64,000 nt of DNA from Aldrovandia affinis (Eukaryota > Chordata > Actinopteri > Notacanthiformes > Halosauridae), in NCBI GenBank assembly GCA_029706075.1, contig JAINUG010000196.1, positions 1,087,001-1,151,000 on the forward strand, given 5' to 3'. Both the position numbers and the translations under genes were made by a program. Shown piece after piece: positions 1-12,960 of the stretch; position 1 is the stretch's first letter, and every line of letters starts with the position of its first letter. The notes beneath the pieces were generated by a model that searched no databases, was not told the origin of the DNA, and was given only the letters and a program-made list of their open reading frames with translations.

Positions 1-502
1 TGCTTCAGCCGAGATTGTGATATGCATCTGAGACCAATTACCATGTATACTTTTCTAATGTGGTTCTAAGCAGCGCCTGTGACTTGCCTCATGATTTATT
101 GGGACAGGGAGAACCTCTCTCACTCTCACTGCAGCAAGCTGTACCAGAGCAGCCTGCCACTCAACAGCTAAGGTGACTCACCGACTTCAAGGTGGGTGTG
201 GATTGGCCTGGGGCATTAGCAAAAAAAAAAAAACTGAAGAAAGAAAATACAAAAATGAGAAAAGAGCATACCACCCTCACTGTCACATTTAAAATTTTGT
301 ATAAACAATATGGAATATATTTTGGGGGGGTGTGGGGGGCATTGTATGAAGCTCAGGCAGTCTGTAGGCATAATCCAACACAGCATTCAGTCATATATAG
401 CCAGCTGTGGCTCAGGCCTGGTCAACCTGGTTCCAGCTCTACAGTGAGAAAGGGGCAGAATGAGGCAGCCTGGTTCCAGCTGTGTGTTTTAAATGGGTAA
501 AA
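1..502. other. Unique non-coding sequence
   Basis: No gene or recognised repeat. A 12-base A run lies near 220 and a G-rich stretch near 322-340. The segment about 430-468 (ggttccag...cagtgagaaaggggc) resembles 764-802 (ggttccgg...cagtgggaaaggggt), so the SINE between them may sit inside a locally duplicated sequence. The 102-residue ORF at 192-500 shows no family motif and is probably chance. Confidence 0.5.
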
Positions 503-766
503 TTGTTCCAGTTCTTTTTTTAATTTTTATTTCTGTACCTGATTTTTTCCCTGTTTTTCTCATCACTTGAGCTCGAGGTTGCCCTCAAAAGGGGAGCTCA
601 TGCCAGCTCTCCCTCCCCCCTCCCCCTGGGGCGGACAGCCAAACGCTGCGCCCAATTGGGGCTCCCCACCAGGGCTGGTCTGATATTGTCAGGTTTTGAC
701 CAAGACCATGATAGGCAGCTCAGACTCATAAAGGACCAGCTAATATGGGTGCGTTAGACCGCGGTT
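503..766 (-). mobile_element. tRNA-derived SINE, minus strand
   Basis: Read on the minus strand, the block starts with a tRNA-like head (gtctaacgcacccatat, then a degenerate B-box around 700-715). It continues into a central domain containing ggctgtccgccccag and a G-rich stretch, and ends in an A/T-rich tail. The same order is seen at 49796-50163 and 61378-61782, which establishes it as a dispersed family. This copy is diverged, and its tail is degraded compared with those two. Confidence 0.7.
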
Positions 767-1425
767 CCGGTTCAACAGTGGGAAAGGGGTAAAAGAGGTA
801 GGACCTGCATAATTCATAGAAGGTTGTAGTGCTCACACAGTGCTGTTACCAAATGGAGCTAATGGACATCTTGAATTAGCCTAACGAGTTTGGCTTTCTC
901 TTCCCAGAATTGAGTGTGATAGTGATTTAAGGAGTTGAGTTGCCCTGCCGCCTACAAACCTTCAGCAGCACAAACCTTGAAACATCAAAATCAAAAAAGT
1001 TGCCTTGAGTGAGCTTGTCCACTTTCTTTTCATAAGACATTGGAGGACATAAAATAGTCCAAAGGGAAGCACTGACTGACAGTTTTCTGAACAGTAACAG
1101 CTCACTTGGGGAATTACAAAGTGAATTATACTGACATTTTTTGAGAGACGGAACACCTTCACCCTTCCGCATAAAAATCCACACAGGAGTGTCATTCTGT
1201 AGGTGGCAAGGGCTTTAAAAAACCTGTGGGCACACCTGCATGATCTTTCAAACTTCTGCAAAGATAGCCAGGCAGGATAAGGGGAAAAGGGTGATATATT
1301 TGATGAATGTACTGGTAAGAATCAGAACTCAGAACTGCACTTTGGGAAATGACCACATGATGATTGGAAGCCCTTAACTTTATGTGAGTAACATTCAGTG
1401 TTCCCAGTTCCCAGAGTTCCAAGTT
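767..1425. other. Unique non-coding sequence
   Basis: No repeat or exon recognised. Minus-strand ORFs of 76-99 residues near 927-1422 overlap each other in different frames and carry no motif, so I treat them as chance. Confidence 0.5.
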
Positions 1426-1428
1426 TTA

Positions 1429-1961
1429 GGCTGGCGTTAGGCTACAGGATGCAACTTTTACTCAACTTTGGTTGCATCAACTAGTTGCGTGTGATGCCAT
1501 TAACGTTAGCAGTCATTACCATACACAAACACATTACCATACACACAAGGTCCTACCACTATCAACAAAGTTTGCCAGTATGATACTTTAGCAACCTAAA
1601 AAATGTCAGCTAGTTATCGATTTGGCTACCATTAAAACTTTGATATAGGCTATTTTATAATTCTCTTGTCCTTCTGTCCCTTATTATATAGTTATACAAA
1701 TCTTGATAAAACTCAATTAAGATAATTTATTTTTCTTGAGCCCATATAGGATTTTCTCTCCATTTCACTAACGTTATATCAATGTATAACTTAATGTCCA
1801 GCTCGCTTGTGAAAGAATGGAAATCCAGGCAGCGCTTGGGATGACACACATGATCAATATCTGCATGTTGATTGGTTGTTGCGTGAAGTTGGTTGCATGA
1901 ATTTGAACATCTCATCTTGTCGCAGCTAAGTGTGTTAAAGTTGCATTGTGTAACGCCAGCC
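1429..1961. mobile_element. PIF/Harbinger-like MITE with TTA target duplication
   Basis: A 533-bp element has terminal inverted repeats. The left end reads ggctggcgttaggctac, and the right end, reverse-complemented, reads ggctggcgttacacaatgc; both arms continue into atgcaacttt after a short gap. Both ends are flanked by TTA (1426-1428 and 1962-1964). A 3-bp TTA duplication is the established signature of PIF/Harbinger transposons. No transposase ORF is present, so the copy is non-autonomous. The interior is A/T-rich with two nearby copies of cattaccatacacaaa-like sequence. Confidence 0.75.
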
Positions 1962-1964
1962 TTA

Positions 1965-4499
1965 GGTACTGAGTTGCAAGTTTGAAGTCCCAGATAAGGC
2001 TCTTAGTAAATGCCAACAAAATATTGGTTAACCAGTTCATAAAACTCTGCTGAGAGTCCCACATTAGGCATTGTGCAGTTGTTGTTCATCAGGGATGGAA
2101 CGAATTGTGTAAGGAGAGAAGTGCTTGTCAGCACCCATGGCTCTAATGTTACACCCTGTTTTTATGAACCTCATTGCTGTTGAGGTGTTAGCAGTTAGAA
2201 CTCTGCTCTACCCTACATCATCTACATCACAGGGACAAGCAGCGGGAGTCAGCCTGATTGCAGTCCTGTTTAAAGTGAATCTCGATCCATTCCCTGAAGA
2301 ATGGAGTAGTAGATCATCTTAGTCATCATTAACCTTTTATCCCTAGCCCCTGAGTGGTTTATTTGGTACCAGTCAAAGAATCCATTATGAATAAAATCAT
2401 ATCTGACAAACCCACTGCAATTTCACTAGACTAGGCTTCAGTTAACACCGTTTTGAGCTCAATCCGCTCCTTCTCCAGCTCAGGGCATTAAAACATTTAC
2501 GCCAGCCCTCATTACACCCTATAATGCATAATTAACTATTTTTCTACAGTCACCACCAGGCCTGGAATTTCATTGTTTTTAGGGCAAGGCCACTTGGCCT
2601 TGGGTGATGCCTAATGCCTGCTTTGCCAGGGCACTAAGGCCAAAGGCCAGGACAAAATTCCTGTGCTTTCTGGTCAGGCTGAACTGGTGTTGAGGACTGC
2701 ACTGCTTGTGCTGGCTGCATTTCATGCTGGTTTGGTTGCTAATTACCTTACTTTGACTGAAAATATTAAAGCGATCAGAAGTCCATTCTAACTATGTCTA
2801 AAACACATTCCATCACTTCAACCCAACCGTATTCCATATCTAAAGACAGAGTCATACATTTTTTTAAAGGGGCTCTATGGCAATACACAGAATCAAAATA
2901 TATGTATATATTTAATGGTTTCTTTATGAGTGTACTATACCTTTAAGATTGATATAGCTGAAGTACGGTAGATTTTATAAGCTAGTGCATTATTAACCCC
3001 TTTAACCTGACAGAATTTTCCATTTTTCACTGCCTTTAGTTTTTATATGATTGCTCATGGTAATCTAAAACACGCCCAAATGAATGATAGTTATATATAT
3101 ATAATCATATCAGAAGTCTCTTCACTATCCCCAATACACACACATCCACTTCTGGTATGTCCAATACATCAACTTCATAACGTTGTTATCGCTGGAAATT
3201 TTCTCGCAGTCCAAATTAAACCTTGGTAAAATGAAACTGCGGAAACCACAAAGTTTTTTTGCTTTTGCATTTGGATACCAACTTCTCTTATAGAATGAAG
3301 GACATGTCAAAGCACCAATCTGGTTGCTATACACTAGTACTGGGGGGAGGGTATGTGTTTGGGTCTCTGGACTAATTTTCACTCCCTTTCAAGCTTTCAA
3401 ACAACATCTCATTCAGGTTTATCTGATCACACCTTCCGTTCACACTAGGCTGAGGGGTCAGCATGCGCACAAAGCCAGTTTAAGAAACTGTTTGACAATC
3501 GGCTATACGAACCAATCACTTCCAGAGGATTAGGAGAGAGGTGGAATTGACCCTCTCTGTTGTCACTAAGAGTGTTACGACAAAGTTATGAGGCTTTATT
3601 TTAAGAAAAGTACAAAACAGGCAGAAATAGCCTAGATAGTGCTTGGATAAACATCTACACCTAATTGGAGCTTGAAGTTAATTGTATTATTTCTGCATTT
3701 CTCAGAGGAGGGGATAGGAGGCTGTAGGGGGGAGTCAATAAATATTGGAAGATGAATCCCAGGGTAGGCGCTGAGTTAGGCAAACAGTACCAGACACATA
3801 CCAAGTCATGCCACGTACAAACAAGAATCTGCTGTAGGTGCCTTTTCACAAAGCGGCCAGAGGAGGGGCATCAATCCGTTGTCTTGAGCGCCATTGTCTA
3901 GGCTGATCACAGAGGTACATAGATTTCTGTGTATAGATATATGCTCCTACCACCAATGCTTCACCAAACAAACAGAAGAGACAGTTGAGGAAGGCACTTA
4001 AAGTCAGGCTGTAATCAGCAGAGCATCCCAACCCACAATGCAGTGCAACATTGACACTCCAGCCTTGGCACCACTGAGGATGGGATAAGCTTTGCATTTC
4101 CGAAAGCTGCTCTAAAGGCCTGCAGTGTGTAAATGATTCCCAGTTTCTTCCCAATTTCTTCCCGGAGCGTTCTTCACTTCTTCATTTATTGATTTGCGTT
4201 GTGTGACGCTGTCAATATTAGTTTTTCATGTCAGTCAAAAAAACAGCTGTTGCCTAGTGATCTAGAATGCTGATATGCTTTTCTGCTCCATGCCCTCATG
4301 ATTTTTTTTTTTTATTGTAGTGTCAATATATAGAAACAATGATGCTATATATACCATTATGCAAAATATGCAGGAATTCATGTAAAAAAATACAGTAGTG
4401 TTAAAGTGGCTATTGTTAATATATTTTGACAAATGTTAAAGTATGTTACTTGTATATATATTGGATTTGTATATAAGCATGTTATTCTTTAATTAGGGC
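1965..4499. other. Unique A/T-rich non-coding sequence
   Basis: No gene is supported. At about 2586-2603 there is a short palindrome (caaggcca, ct, tggccttg). A run of T (4301-4313) and ATAT-rich stretches occur near 4320-4480. Small ORFs at 2125, 3047, 3125, 3324, 3661 and 3846 have no family motifs and lack consistent splice context. Confidence 0.45.
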
Positions 4500-5060
4500 A
4501 GAGGTGAGTGGTGTCACTCCATCACCCTCCCATGCCCCACGTGTGTCTCAATCGGATCAAGGAGGAGGTGTGCAAAAATGTCCCTGTCAGGCTACAAACT
4601 CCTCTGTTTTTCATTACGATCTTAATTAGCCTAACAAGCCGAACGAGAGGCAGCATTAAAGGGTGTGGGGGTCACTGTGTTGAGCAATTATGTGGCTAGT
4701 CCTGGAAATGGCTTAATCTGCTAAAGGGGGTGGAGATTGGTATCTGCTTTTCTGCTCCACTATCTTCTACTGAATATGGAGTGAAGGAAGCAGCGGACTG
4801 CGATTACTCAGCCTCGGCACGGGCTCCGAGGCCCACCACCACCAGCCCTGACATCCCTCATCCCGAACCGCTCGCCTGTCGGCCTCTCCCCTAGGCGTGT
4901 CAGGCCCGGGCCGGATCACCAAACCCCCCCTGTCTGTCTGCCTGCCCTGAAGGATGTGTCACACCTCGGTGCACTTTGAGGGCAAAACCGAGGTTCGATC
5001 GAAAACCGTCCACCTGTCAGCTGATCACAAATGACAGGCCTGCCACAGGTTGTTGTTGTT
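4500..5060. promoter_or_regulatory. Candidate conserved non-coding block
   Basis: This segment has balanced, complex composition, with homeodomain-type TAAT cores (cttaattagcctaac near 4620), an E-box-like cacgtg (4537) and a locally GC-rich stretch (4800-4940), set in A/T-rich DNA. No open frame is sustained. The regulatory reading is an inference from composition only; alignment with other fish would be needed. It could be ordinary unique DNA. Confidence 0.2.
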
Positions 5061-5789
5061 GTTTTTTTTTTCCCTGAACTTTGCGAGATGAAACGATATG
5101 TCAGGAAAGGTTGGTTCAGTTAGTCCCCCCATTGACAGTCGTTTTTTTAAATTATTTTGGAATACTATTGTGAAGTGCAACAAAACTGCCTGTCTAGGTT
5201 TGTTATTGCTGGTTTTGCAAGATAAGTGTGTGTTTACTCATTATTTATGGGCCTGTTTTCTCTATTGAAGTAGCTGAAATTTGAGATGTAGGAGGGATTT
5301 ATCCATGGAAGGATAACTGAATGATTGGGTTGGATCAGTTTAAGAAACAAGAAGGAAGCCAATGGCTAAGCCTCAGTCTTTACTTCCTCACTGAACAGGT
5401 TACCAGCACTGTTGATGCTTGTGTTTGATCTCTCTGATTGGTTTTGTATCAAACCCTGCCTCTCTACTATGTGGAATTGATTCTCTGGGTTCAATACTTT
5501 TACAGGCATTAAATTAAGCATTAGTTTGAACCCTGCTCTAATTATAAATACCCACTCTGCAAAAGGCTACGCAGCTATAAAATAACTGATCATTGCCCTT
5601 ATCACAGAAGCAGGTTAAGCAGTGGAAACAACTGCTAGTAATTTATTTTAAAAATGCAGTCAAAATATTTCAGCCTCACCATGAAGCTTCCTAGCAGCAA
5701 TATTTGAATTGTATTAATGTAGAACAGTACATCATATTAAGATTTTTAAAAAGAAATCAGAAACATGTACTGCACCTCAGACTTTGAGA
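5061..5789. other. Unique non-coding sequence
   Basis: Nothing recognised beyond a (TTG)n-poly-T stretch at about 5050-5071. Confidence 0.5.
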
Positions 5790-6150
5790 ATTTGGTTGCC
5801 GTGGCTCGCGGAGGGCCTTTGTTGACAGTGCTCCCACTGTGATGAGTCCTCCAAAGCTCCCTCTGAAAAGTGCATGGGCAGTCATAGAAAAGCGCTGGAA
5901 AGCGAGCCTTTTTTAGTCCTTTATCCCAGGCCTCTTGTCACGGAGCTGGGATTTGTAGGTGACGCTGTAATGAATCAGATGTCTGACGGATCGGCGGTTT
6001 CGGTTGAAAGGCCACTAAGCCTGCGTGGTGCTGGAGCAGAGCGGCGGTAATGAGGAAGTCCGTGCCGCATCGGGGAGGGAAGAGAGACGCCACTGCTGCT
6101 TGCAGTGGTGGGGTAGCGCAAGGGGAGGGAAACCAAGGAGACGTATGCTC
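5790..6150. promoter_or_regulatory. Candidate conserved non-coding block
   Basis: Higher GC and high-complexity sequence (gctgtaatgaatcagatg near 5960, gcggtaatgaggaagtccg near 6044) lies between A/T-rich flanks, with no repeat-like ends. Overlapping short ORFs on both strands lack motifs. The regulatory function is inferred from composition alone. Confidence 0.18.
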
Positions 6151-9100
6151 AAAACACAAAAATGCATAGACTACAGTTCAGCTCAATTAATAAACACTAC
6201 AGCAGTGCTGTTGGGAAATACTTCACTGTTAGAGGTTGTGGGGTTCTTTTGTACCGCCACTTTACGCTGGACTTAATTTTCCATGAGCACGTTTGTGAAA
6301 TGTTGCATAACGTCCCGCTCATTGAACTCAACCTTGGCACCGTTGGGCCAACTCTTTTATACTTGAACACTTTTTTAGTAAAACTGATAACAACATCAAG
6401 ACAGGGAAGGATGGAACATCTCTCAAGCAGCTGGGTACAATTGATTGATTGATGTGCAAGTAGGATCCATGCTGAACCATTGTTGAACATGAAATCATAT
6501 TGTGCTCTAATATTTATGTGAAAGCACATTTTGTTAATGTTTGTTAAAAGTGAAAATCAAGCACCAAAGTAGCTTAGCCTGCTGAAATAGGTCATACAAA
6601 ATCAGAAGAGCTGCATGTTAGGGAGACTGTACAGGTAAAAGCCATGCTGTGAGCCTGCTGTTTGTGCACACTTGACATATTTGACAGTAGTTTACTTGGT
6701 GTGAAATATTCTTGACAATGGATTGATTTAAACTGTAGCTCTAAGAATTGCTCATATTGTATAACTAGGCTACAATGAAATGTTTTTTCCAGTGTCTATA
6801 CCTAGACCTTGCCAATGCATAGCTAATGCTTTTCTCTTTACCTATTGCGTTACTTCCTATTTTGTGTGCATACGATTAATGTCGCAGTTCTTATGACAGT
6901 ACGTATCATGCCTTAATGGCCATGTAAGTCCCTCTTTCCCTGCTGAATTAATAAATAAAACAATCTGTCATTTCCTTTTGAGTGGCATAGTGAGAGATGT
7001 ATACAGATATACACTAAATACAGTCTCATTCAGAAGTGCTTTGTGCATTATTATATAGAAGTTATATAAGTTTTCATGTCACTGGCTTGTAAGCTGTCAG
7101 GATTTTGTGTTTCACTAGCCCAGAAATCACAACATCACTGCTTTAATTTTTTGTCACCTGTTTGTGTGGATGGCCTACCCAGCAAGTCCCTGGTGGTCAC
7201 ACCCAAGGAGACTTCAATGGTTAAGCATCGGCCCTGTTACTGCATCTACAACATGTCGGTCATCCAATCAGCACAGGCCATCCAGCACTTGGCCTATCTG
7301 GGGAGTAATCAGTTCCTCATGACCCAGACAATAAAGTGGCTGTTATGGGCTGTTGTATGAAACAATGAAAATGACTTTACTGAGGGTCTTCTCAATGAAT
7401 GCCGCTCATTAAACACAACTTGGATTCACAGGGGGTACGTACTGTAAAGCACTTCAATCTCAAGTGATTAAATACTATAAACCTGTTCACAACTCCGGAC
7501 CTAAAGGGAAATCCAGCAGATTTTCCAGCTCTCATTCAATGACTCAGAACTGGGAGGAGGGGCTGTGCTGTGTGTAAAAAATAATTAAAACAGGGAATTC
7601 TCCTGGACTATGAGCTTCCATGTGTAGGATTGGGTAACCACGGATTATCTGATCACCCTAAAAGTAACTATAGGGGGCCCAGTGCTGGCCTCCTGGAGCA
7701 CCCAGAACCACACCCAGAGCATCAACTTAAACCCTGCCCCACAGCAGGGGGATCAACTGCACCATGTCAGCAGTGTTGCTCTGGTAACCTTGGTGTAATA
7801 TGAGAAGCTGTCTGTGAAGGAAAAACCAGGAGTGGTTCCATACTGCTGGCTGCACCAGTATAGCCAGCAGGATGCAATACCCCCAATGAGCTCTTAATCA
7901 GCCCTTTTAGTGATGTATAAACTCCTACATACACAGCTACACTTCTTAACCGTCTGCATACAGGCACTCGCGAACAATAGCAAACTCCAATGCTGAGCCC
8001 TAATGTTAGTCCAACCCCTTCCCCTCCTAAACTCTGATGCAAGTCTAATGTTAGGCCACAGAAACAAGAATGAGGTATGGACTAGCTTGCGTTAAATCAA
8101 TCAATTCCTGTAACATACATCCTGCTTTTTATTTTTGAGTGCATTTGTTTGATAACTAGCTAAGGAATAATTCTTACTCCGTGAAGAAGCTAGCTAGCTA
8201 GTTTAGCTTGCTTGCTAGTGCTACACTCACTGTCACTGACTGACTTATATCAGAACTGACTAACAACAGCATGATTAACCTCTCTTCAGCTCTGAATTCT
8301 CACAGTAATGTGCTAAATAAAAACACTATAGGTACCCAATGAGCTTGCTAATTGGAACTTACACATACACTATCGAGCTATGACAGCTAGCTTGTATACG
8401 TTATTGTATATACTGTATTGGTGAGGTAATTGGGGTCTGAATCTGACAGAAGAGGATCGGCACCAGTATCAATCAAGCTGATGGTGATTCTGAGTTTGTT
8501 TCAGACTCTAATGAGGTACACGGCACAAACCTGTAAGGCATACACTGCCCTGGTGCCCATATTGGGAAATATTTCTGTCTCTTACAGTCCGAGAGCTCAA
8601 TATTAACAAGCACAGGTGCCCTTTAATCCACCATATGCATTGCTACTGTTGACCCTGAGATATTGGTCATCTTTGCACAATCCCGCTCCCTCCCTCTCTC
8701 TTTCCTTCATCCTCTTTGTCTTTCACTCAATTGTGGTAACTTCTCTGTCCTCCTCCCCTACCACTTCCCACCCTCTCACTACCCATCCTGCATTCTCTCT
8801 TTCACACTCTCCCCTCTTCAGTAACTGTAGAGGAATAAAGGGCTATCAGGTCAGCCTGAATGTCATTTTTCTCCATTTAGAGGGTTGACTCACAGAATGA
8901 AAGCAGAGCTCACTCAAGTGGTATGTTTAAGTGGTCAGAGACCTTCATACTGTCAGAAAAAAAAGATGACCGCCATTAAGGTGCAGAGCGTTAATGATCC
9001 AGTGACCTCATCACTGGAGCTCCAAGCTGGTGCTCAAGCCGGAGCGCACTGTAGAGTATTTTGGAACCCAAGGAATTCCCTTTGACCTGCTGAGGTCTAA

Positions 9101-10259
9101 TGGACTAAATTGAATTGAGTGACACTTCAATTGAGTGACACACACAGGCTCAGACAGCATAGTTACAAATTTCACTGTAATGTAGTTTTTGCTTTTAAAG
9201 CAGTGGAGCTGTTTTAAACATGCCAAGTCCCAGTTGGGACTTCTGTGTACCAGGTTCTGAGCCCTTTTGAAAGTGCTAATAACACTTAATTTGCTATGAA
9301 GCTGTTGCTTGCCTGTGTTGCTTGCCTGTAAGCTCTGGGTCCTCCAGAAGGTAGTACAATACAAATGGTGAAGGCATAGACTGCTCAATAAATGGCACAA
9401 AGGCATAAACAAACAATAAGGAATAAGCCACCTGTTTTTGGTGGAACAAGGATTACTACCTGTTCATTGTTATACCATGCTGGGAATGACAAAAAAAGTG
9501 CCCCAAACAGATCACCAACAAACAAAAGCTATAAATACTTGCACCCAGCTTGGTATGATGCAAAGCATTTCAACCAATCTGGTCTTTTTTCAGGTCTGTT
9601 TGTACGTTGTCCATCTGTTTGGAGCACAGCTTGCACCTCCAGAAGGCACACAGCCTCAGTTCCCTAGGCATCTCCTGTACAAATTACCATCCCCAAAAAA
9701 CTTAAAAACCATATCACTGTGATGAGCAAGACGCTCCACAGTTAAGCCATCCAGATTGGCCCCATCTTTGACATAACTGCTCTCTTGTATGCAAGTAACG
9801 TATAGGACTTTAATCACTGCAAGCCGTTGCTACTGAACACTGGTGAAACAATGATGGATGATGGGCACAATCTCTGAAAGGACTTTGACCGCTCTGCCCA
9901 CTCATTGAAAAAGGCAAGCATTAGTCACTTACCCTGTTTCACCAGCCTGATTCAGCTTAACTGACCTTGCAATAGGCAATTCCAGATTTCATCTTACACT
10001 GAGCATTACTTTACTGCTTCATGCTAACAAGAAACAGCTTGCTGACTCCTTTATTTATTTAGATGTTTCATGGGCCTGACTTGTAAGCTGTGTATAATCA
10101 CCACTTTGATTGGCAGCATTTCACATGTACCATTGGAAAAGGGACTGGCTCCAGTTTAGGGTAGATGCTGGGTTTGAGGAAGCCTCCTTTGTATGAAGAG
10201 AACACAATATCAAAGTGACTCAAGCATAATGTCCCAAGACATACAATGTTGTGCAATTT
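6151..10259. other. Unique non-coding sequence
   Basis: No coding gene or complete transposon is recognised over about 4 kb. A GCTAGC-rich palindromic run is at 8189-8201, and a pyrimidine-rich tract is at about 8680-8820. The pair aattgagtgacac / aattgagtgacacac near 9113-9143 is a short tandem duplication. ORFs up to 133 residues (9011-9412, minus strand) carry no recognisable domain. Confidence 0.45.
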
Positions 10260-10530
10260 CTCTCTACGACCACCATTGTGAGAAGTGGGTCAGGCTACCC
10301 GGAGCGCTGCAGGAAGGAGTGTGATTGGAAAAAAATAAGAACCCCAGAAAAGCCTCAAGGCGCATTGTCCTTCTGGAGGCAGTGGGTCACCAAAGCTGCT
10401 ACAGTAAACATTCTGTTTTGAGGGACGCTCACAGTTTCCCTTAATTACACCGCCAATGGGAACTTTCCCGTACGTGATCTCGAGAAGAGTAAGCCCGTGT
10501 CCAAAAAAAGGAAGAAACACCCTGAATTAT
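10260..10530. promoter_or_regulatory. Candidate conserved non-coding block
   Basis: Complex GC-balanced sequence, including cccttaattacaccgccaatggg around 10438-10460, contrasts with its flanks and shows no repeat structure. It is listed only as a candidate for comparative alignment. Confidence 0.15.
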
Positions 10531-10659
10531 TTATCCATTTTACAGACACACTTTATTCAACACAGGGGCACAGCTTAAATCTCACACATTTATATTTACA
10601 GTTAATTATTTCCTGAATCGGTGCAGGTTACATATCATGCTCAGCAAGGACCTTTTTCT

Positions 10660-10727
10660 CACTTGTATAGTTGGATATTTACAGAAGAAATTCAGTTGAA
10701 GTGTACAAGGGTACAACAGCAGATTTG
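10660..10727 (-). mobile_element. Relic of a SINE central/tail segment
   Basis: The stretch ggatatttacagaagaaattcag ... caagggtacaacagcag (about 10672-10720) closely resembles the middle of the minus-strand SINE at 34960-35165 (ggatatataacaagcaatttt ... caagggtacaacggc). Head and tail are not recognisable, so this is a short decayed piece. Confidence 0.45.
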
Positions 10728-11319
10728 AACAAGCGCTCCTTTCAAAAGCTCATTTCCCAAACCACTTCATCTGTGGAAGCAAGCATTTTCAAAGCCATGA
10801 AACAGCAATGTGCATTCTTATCCTATGGCAACTTGGCAAAGTGCTCGCAATCACATGGACAGATAGACTCTGCTGACTCAGCGCCACATGTGGTCATGCA
10901 GAGATACGCCCACCTGGATGTTAAAAAAACACAGAAACAAGCAGGCACAAAAACAAACATGGCCAGAAGTGAAAACCAGAGACCAGGCAGGATAGAGCAA
11001 GACTTGTGGCTGGAGCGTATGGATATGGTGGTTTTTATGGTAATGCTTTTTATTCAATTATTCATGACTTAGTTTGAATCTCCCTTCTCTTCAACTGTTC
11101 TGATGTCCATCCAGTTGGTTGCAGGTTTCCTGTTTAACCCTTGTTCAAAGTTGGGGAGGTGCAGCCTCTGTGCACTTGTGCTGGTTAAGAATGCGATCCT
11201 GCCATGGCTTTATATGTACCCCTGCTGTCTGCTTATTCTGAAGCCCTATGCTAAGTTCCAACATTGTCCTTTCGAGGTTGTTATATTTGGAAGACAGTGT
11301 CTTTTTACTCTTTATTTAT
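10728..11319. other. Unique non-coding sequence
   Basis: No repeat recognised. A 133-residue ORF (10671-11072, plus strand) begins inside the SINE relic and lacks any domain, so I do not call it a gene. Confidence 0.45.
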
Positions 11320-11470
11320 GTGCCTTCTCTCCTCTCTTCCTCTGTGCTCACCCTCCCATCCCACCCCTGCTGTCTTACCCCGATCTCTCCCTTTCATCCC
11401 TCTGTATCCCCACACTCCTCTCTCATCACCCTTCACCCCCCCACACTTCACCCCCACCCATTTCAGTCTT
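11320..11470. repeat. Pyrimidine-rich (CT/CCA) tract
   Basis: About 150 bases are almost entirely C and T with some A on the plus strand. The tract explains the long low-complexity ORFs on this strand (11103-11606, 11248-11478, 11264-11554). It ends in atttcag just before a complex block, which mimics a splice acceptor. Confidence 0.7.
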
Positions 11471-11610
11471 CAAACTGAGGATTTCGAGAGAGGCACCAGA
11501 ATTTCAATTGCTGGAGGAGATGTGTTTGGAATTCATGGTCGGCCTCTCAGATAAGCTCATAAATGTAATTAGGTGTCCTCTCAGCACTGTTCTTTTCATT
11601 TGGTAGAAAG
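11471..11610. promoter_or_regulatory. Candidate conserved non-coding block
   Basis: Complex sequence directly after the CT tract (cgagagaggcaccagaattt, then ataaatgtaattaggtgtcc) with a TAATTA core near 11565. No long open frame crosses it consistently. It could be an exon behind the pyrimidine tract or an enhancer; neither can be shown here. Confidence 0.2.
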
Positions 11611-12689
11611 TGTTGGTCTCTCTCTCCTCTTCTGTTTGGATCACCTGACATTCCACAGCTCAGGATGTGACACAATGGTCTTCTCCTGAGACCGGACTCC
11701 CAGACTGTGAGATGCCACATGTCTGCATGCTCCACCTGCTGCTCCTGTAAACAACCGCCATCATCAAAGATGAACCGGCAGGTTAACAGGGGGAGACGCC
11801 GAGCAATCCTGGAACGCGGGCCACGTACTGGTATATGTCCACATTCCATGCGGCGAGGAAAATTAAAATTCAAGCAGTCGCAAAACTAGAATGAAGACTT
11901 TTCTCACGAGAAATCAACGAGCAGATGGGAAAAATCAAAATGTCACTGCGTGCGTAGCCTGTAATTTGGTGTGATGTGTTGCCTCTCCATGAGGAACAAA
12001 CTCTGGCTCAATGAGCGCAAACCAGTGTGATTTGTGTCCAAACCTGATTGGAGTTACTGTGACTCTTAACAGCCCTATCACAAGGGGGAGACTCTGTGCT
12101 TATGTGAATGATGTCTGTTTTAATGACTGTAGGCTTGAGTCTTGGCTGTAGGCTTCTGCTTCCTTTCAGGATAAAACCCCTTGAGAGTACCATCTCGATG
12201 TGTAGGGTTCAGGTAAAAAAACTATTTGAACCCATTAAGACCTGGAGTGACGTACCATGCGATTAATGAAATCTGTGATTGTGAAATAGACGTGGGGAAA
12301 TGAAGTGCACGGTGACCTTTTTTTTTTGAAATTTTTTCCAGAAAACCCTCAGGTTTTAAGAGGTTGTGTAGAATAATTGCTTAGGTTTTAATAGGCGTTT
12401 TTAGCAGGCATTTTAGGTCTAAATTTAAAAACCAACTCATTCATTTACTTGTTATATTATGTCATTTTACCGCTTGCGATCGTGGTAGTTTTCACTGTTT
12501 TTATTTCCTGTGTTACTGAGTTGTGTTTTCTGTTTTTACCACCCACTTTACCCACTTCTGTTGTTTCACTGTCCCTTTCATCCTTATCTGCATCTGTTAT
12601 TTATTAAGGCTTTTACTTGTGTACTAAACTGATTATTTTTCTACAAACTGCTTTGAGTTGGAGAAAAGAGAAAAGCTCTTAGTAAATTC
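11611..12689. other. Unique non-coding sequence
   Basis: No gene. Near 12225-12420 the strings cccattaagacctgg and ttttaggtctaaat recall the ends of a fish MITE, but no convincing inverted repeat or target duplication was found. At 12640-12700 a stretch resembling degraded LINE or SINE 3' ends (ctgctttgag ... aaataaataag) precedes the next repeat. Confidence 0.4.
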
Positions 12690-12697
12690 AATTTGAA

Positions 12698-12958
12698 AAT
12701 AAATAAGTAATTGCACCAGAAGACTGCACTTCATGTGCAGCTGGCACAGCCAGACCGTAGAACAAAAAGCCATAAGAAAGGACAACCCTGCAGACTGAAA
12801 TCCTCCCCCCTTGGCCTACGCTACAGCCAGTTATTTGCTTCTCTGTAGGACTGTTGGCCACAGTCGGCATCAGCATGGTTAGGCCAGACAGAGAGGTGTG
12901 TCACTACACTGAGAGCCAGTACTTTAGCAGGATGAGCCTCCCGACAAGCCCTTTACAT
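12698..12958 (-). mobile_element. SINE-like repeat, second family, tail missing
   Basis: This segment aligns by eye with 13600-13855: agctggcaca, then a C-rich aaatcctccccc / aaaccctccctc, then gccacagtcggcatcagcatggttagg / gccacagttggcaccggcatggttagg, then gtcactacact / gtcactgcact. Two separated copies of one complex sequence identify an interspersed repeat. Read on the minus strand, the high-coordinate end (gaggctcatcctgctaaagt) looks like the tRNA-like head. The 3' tail seen in the next copy is absent. Confidence 0.6.
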
Positions 12959-12960
12959 AG

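Noticed and set aside
7767-8042. 91-residue minus-strand ORF
   Set aside because: No motif; local sequence looks like degraded unique or repeat DNA.
9011-9412. 133-residue minus-strand ORF
   Set aside because: No motif, no start or splice context, and composition like the flanking non-coding DNA.
10671-11072. 133-residue plus-strand ORF
   Set aside because: Starts within a SINE relic and has no recognisable domain.
11103-11606. 167-residue plus-strand ORF
   Set aside because: Mostly generated by the pyrimidine-rich tract (Ser/Pro/Leu-rich, overlapping open frames in several phases); no domain or splice support.
12225-12425. Possible MITE with cccattaagacctgg end
   Set aside because: Proposed ends match over too few bases and no target duplication was found.
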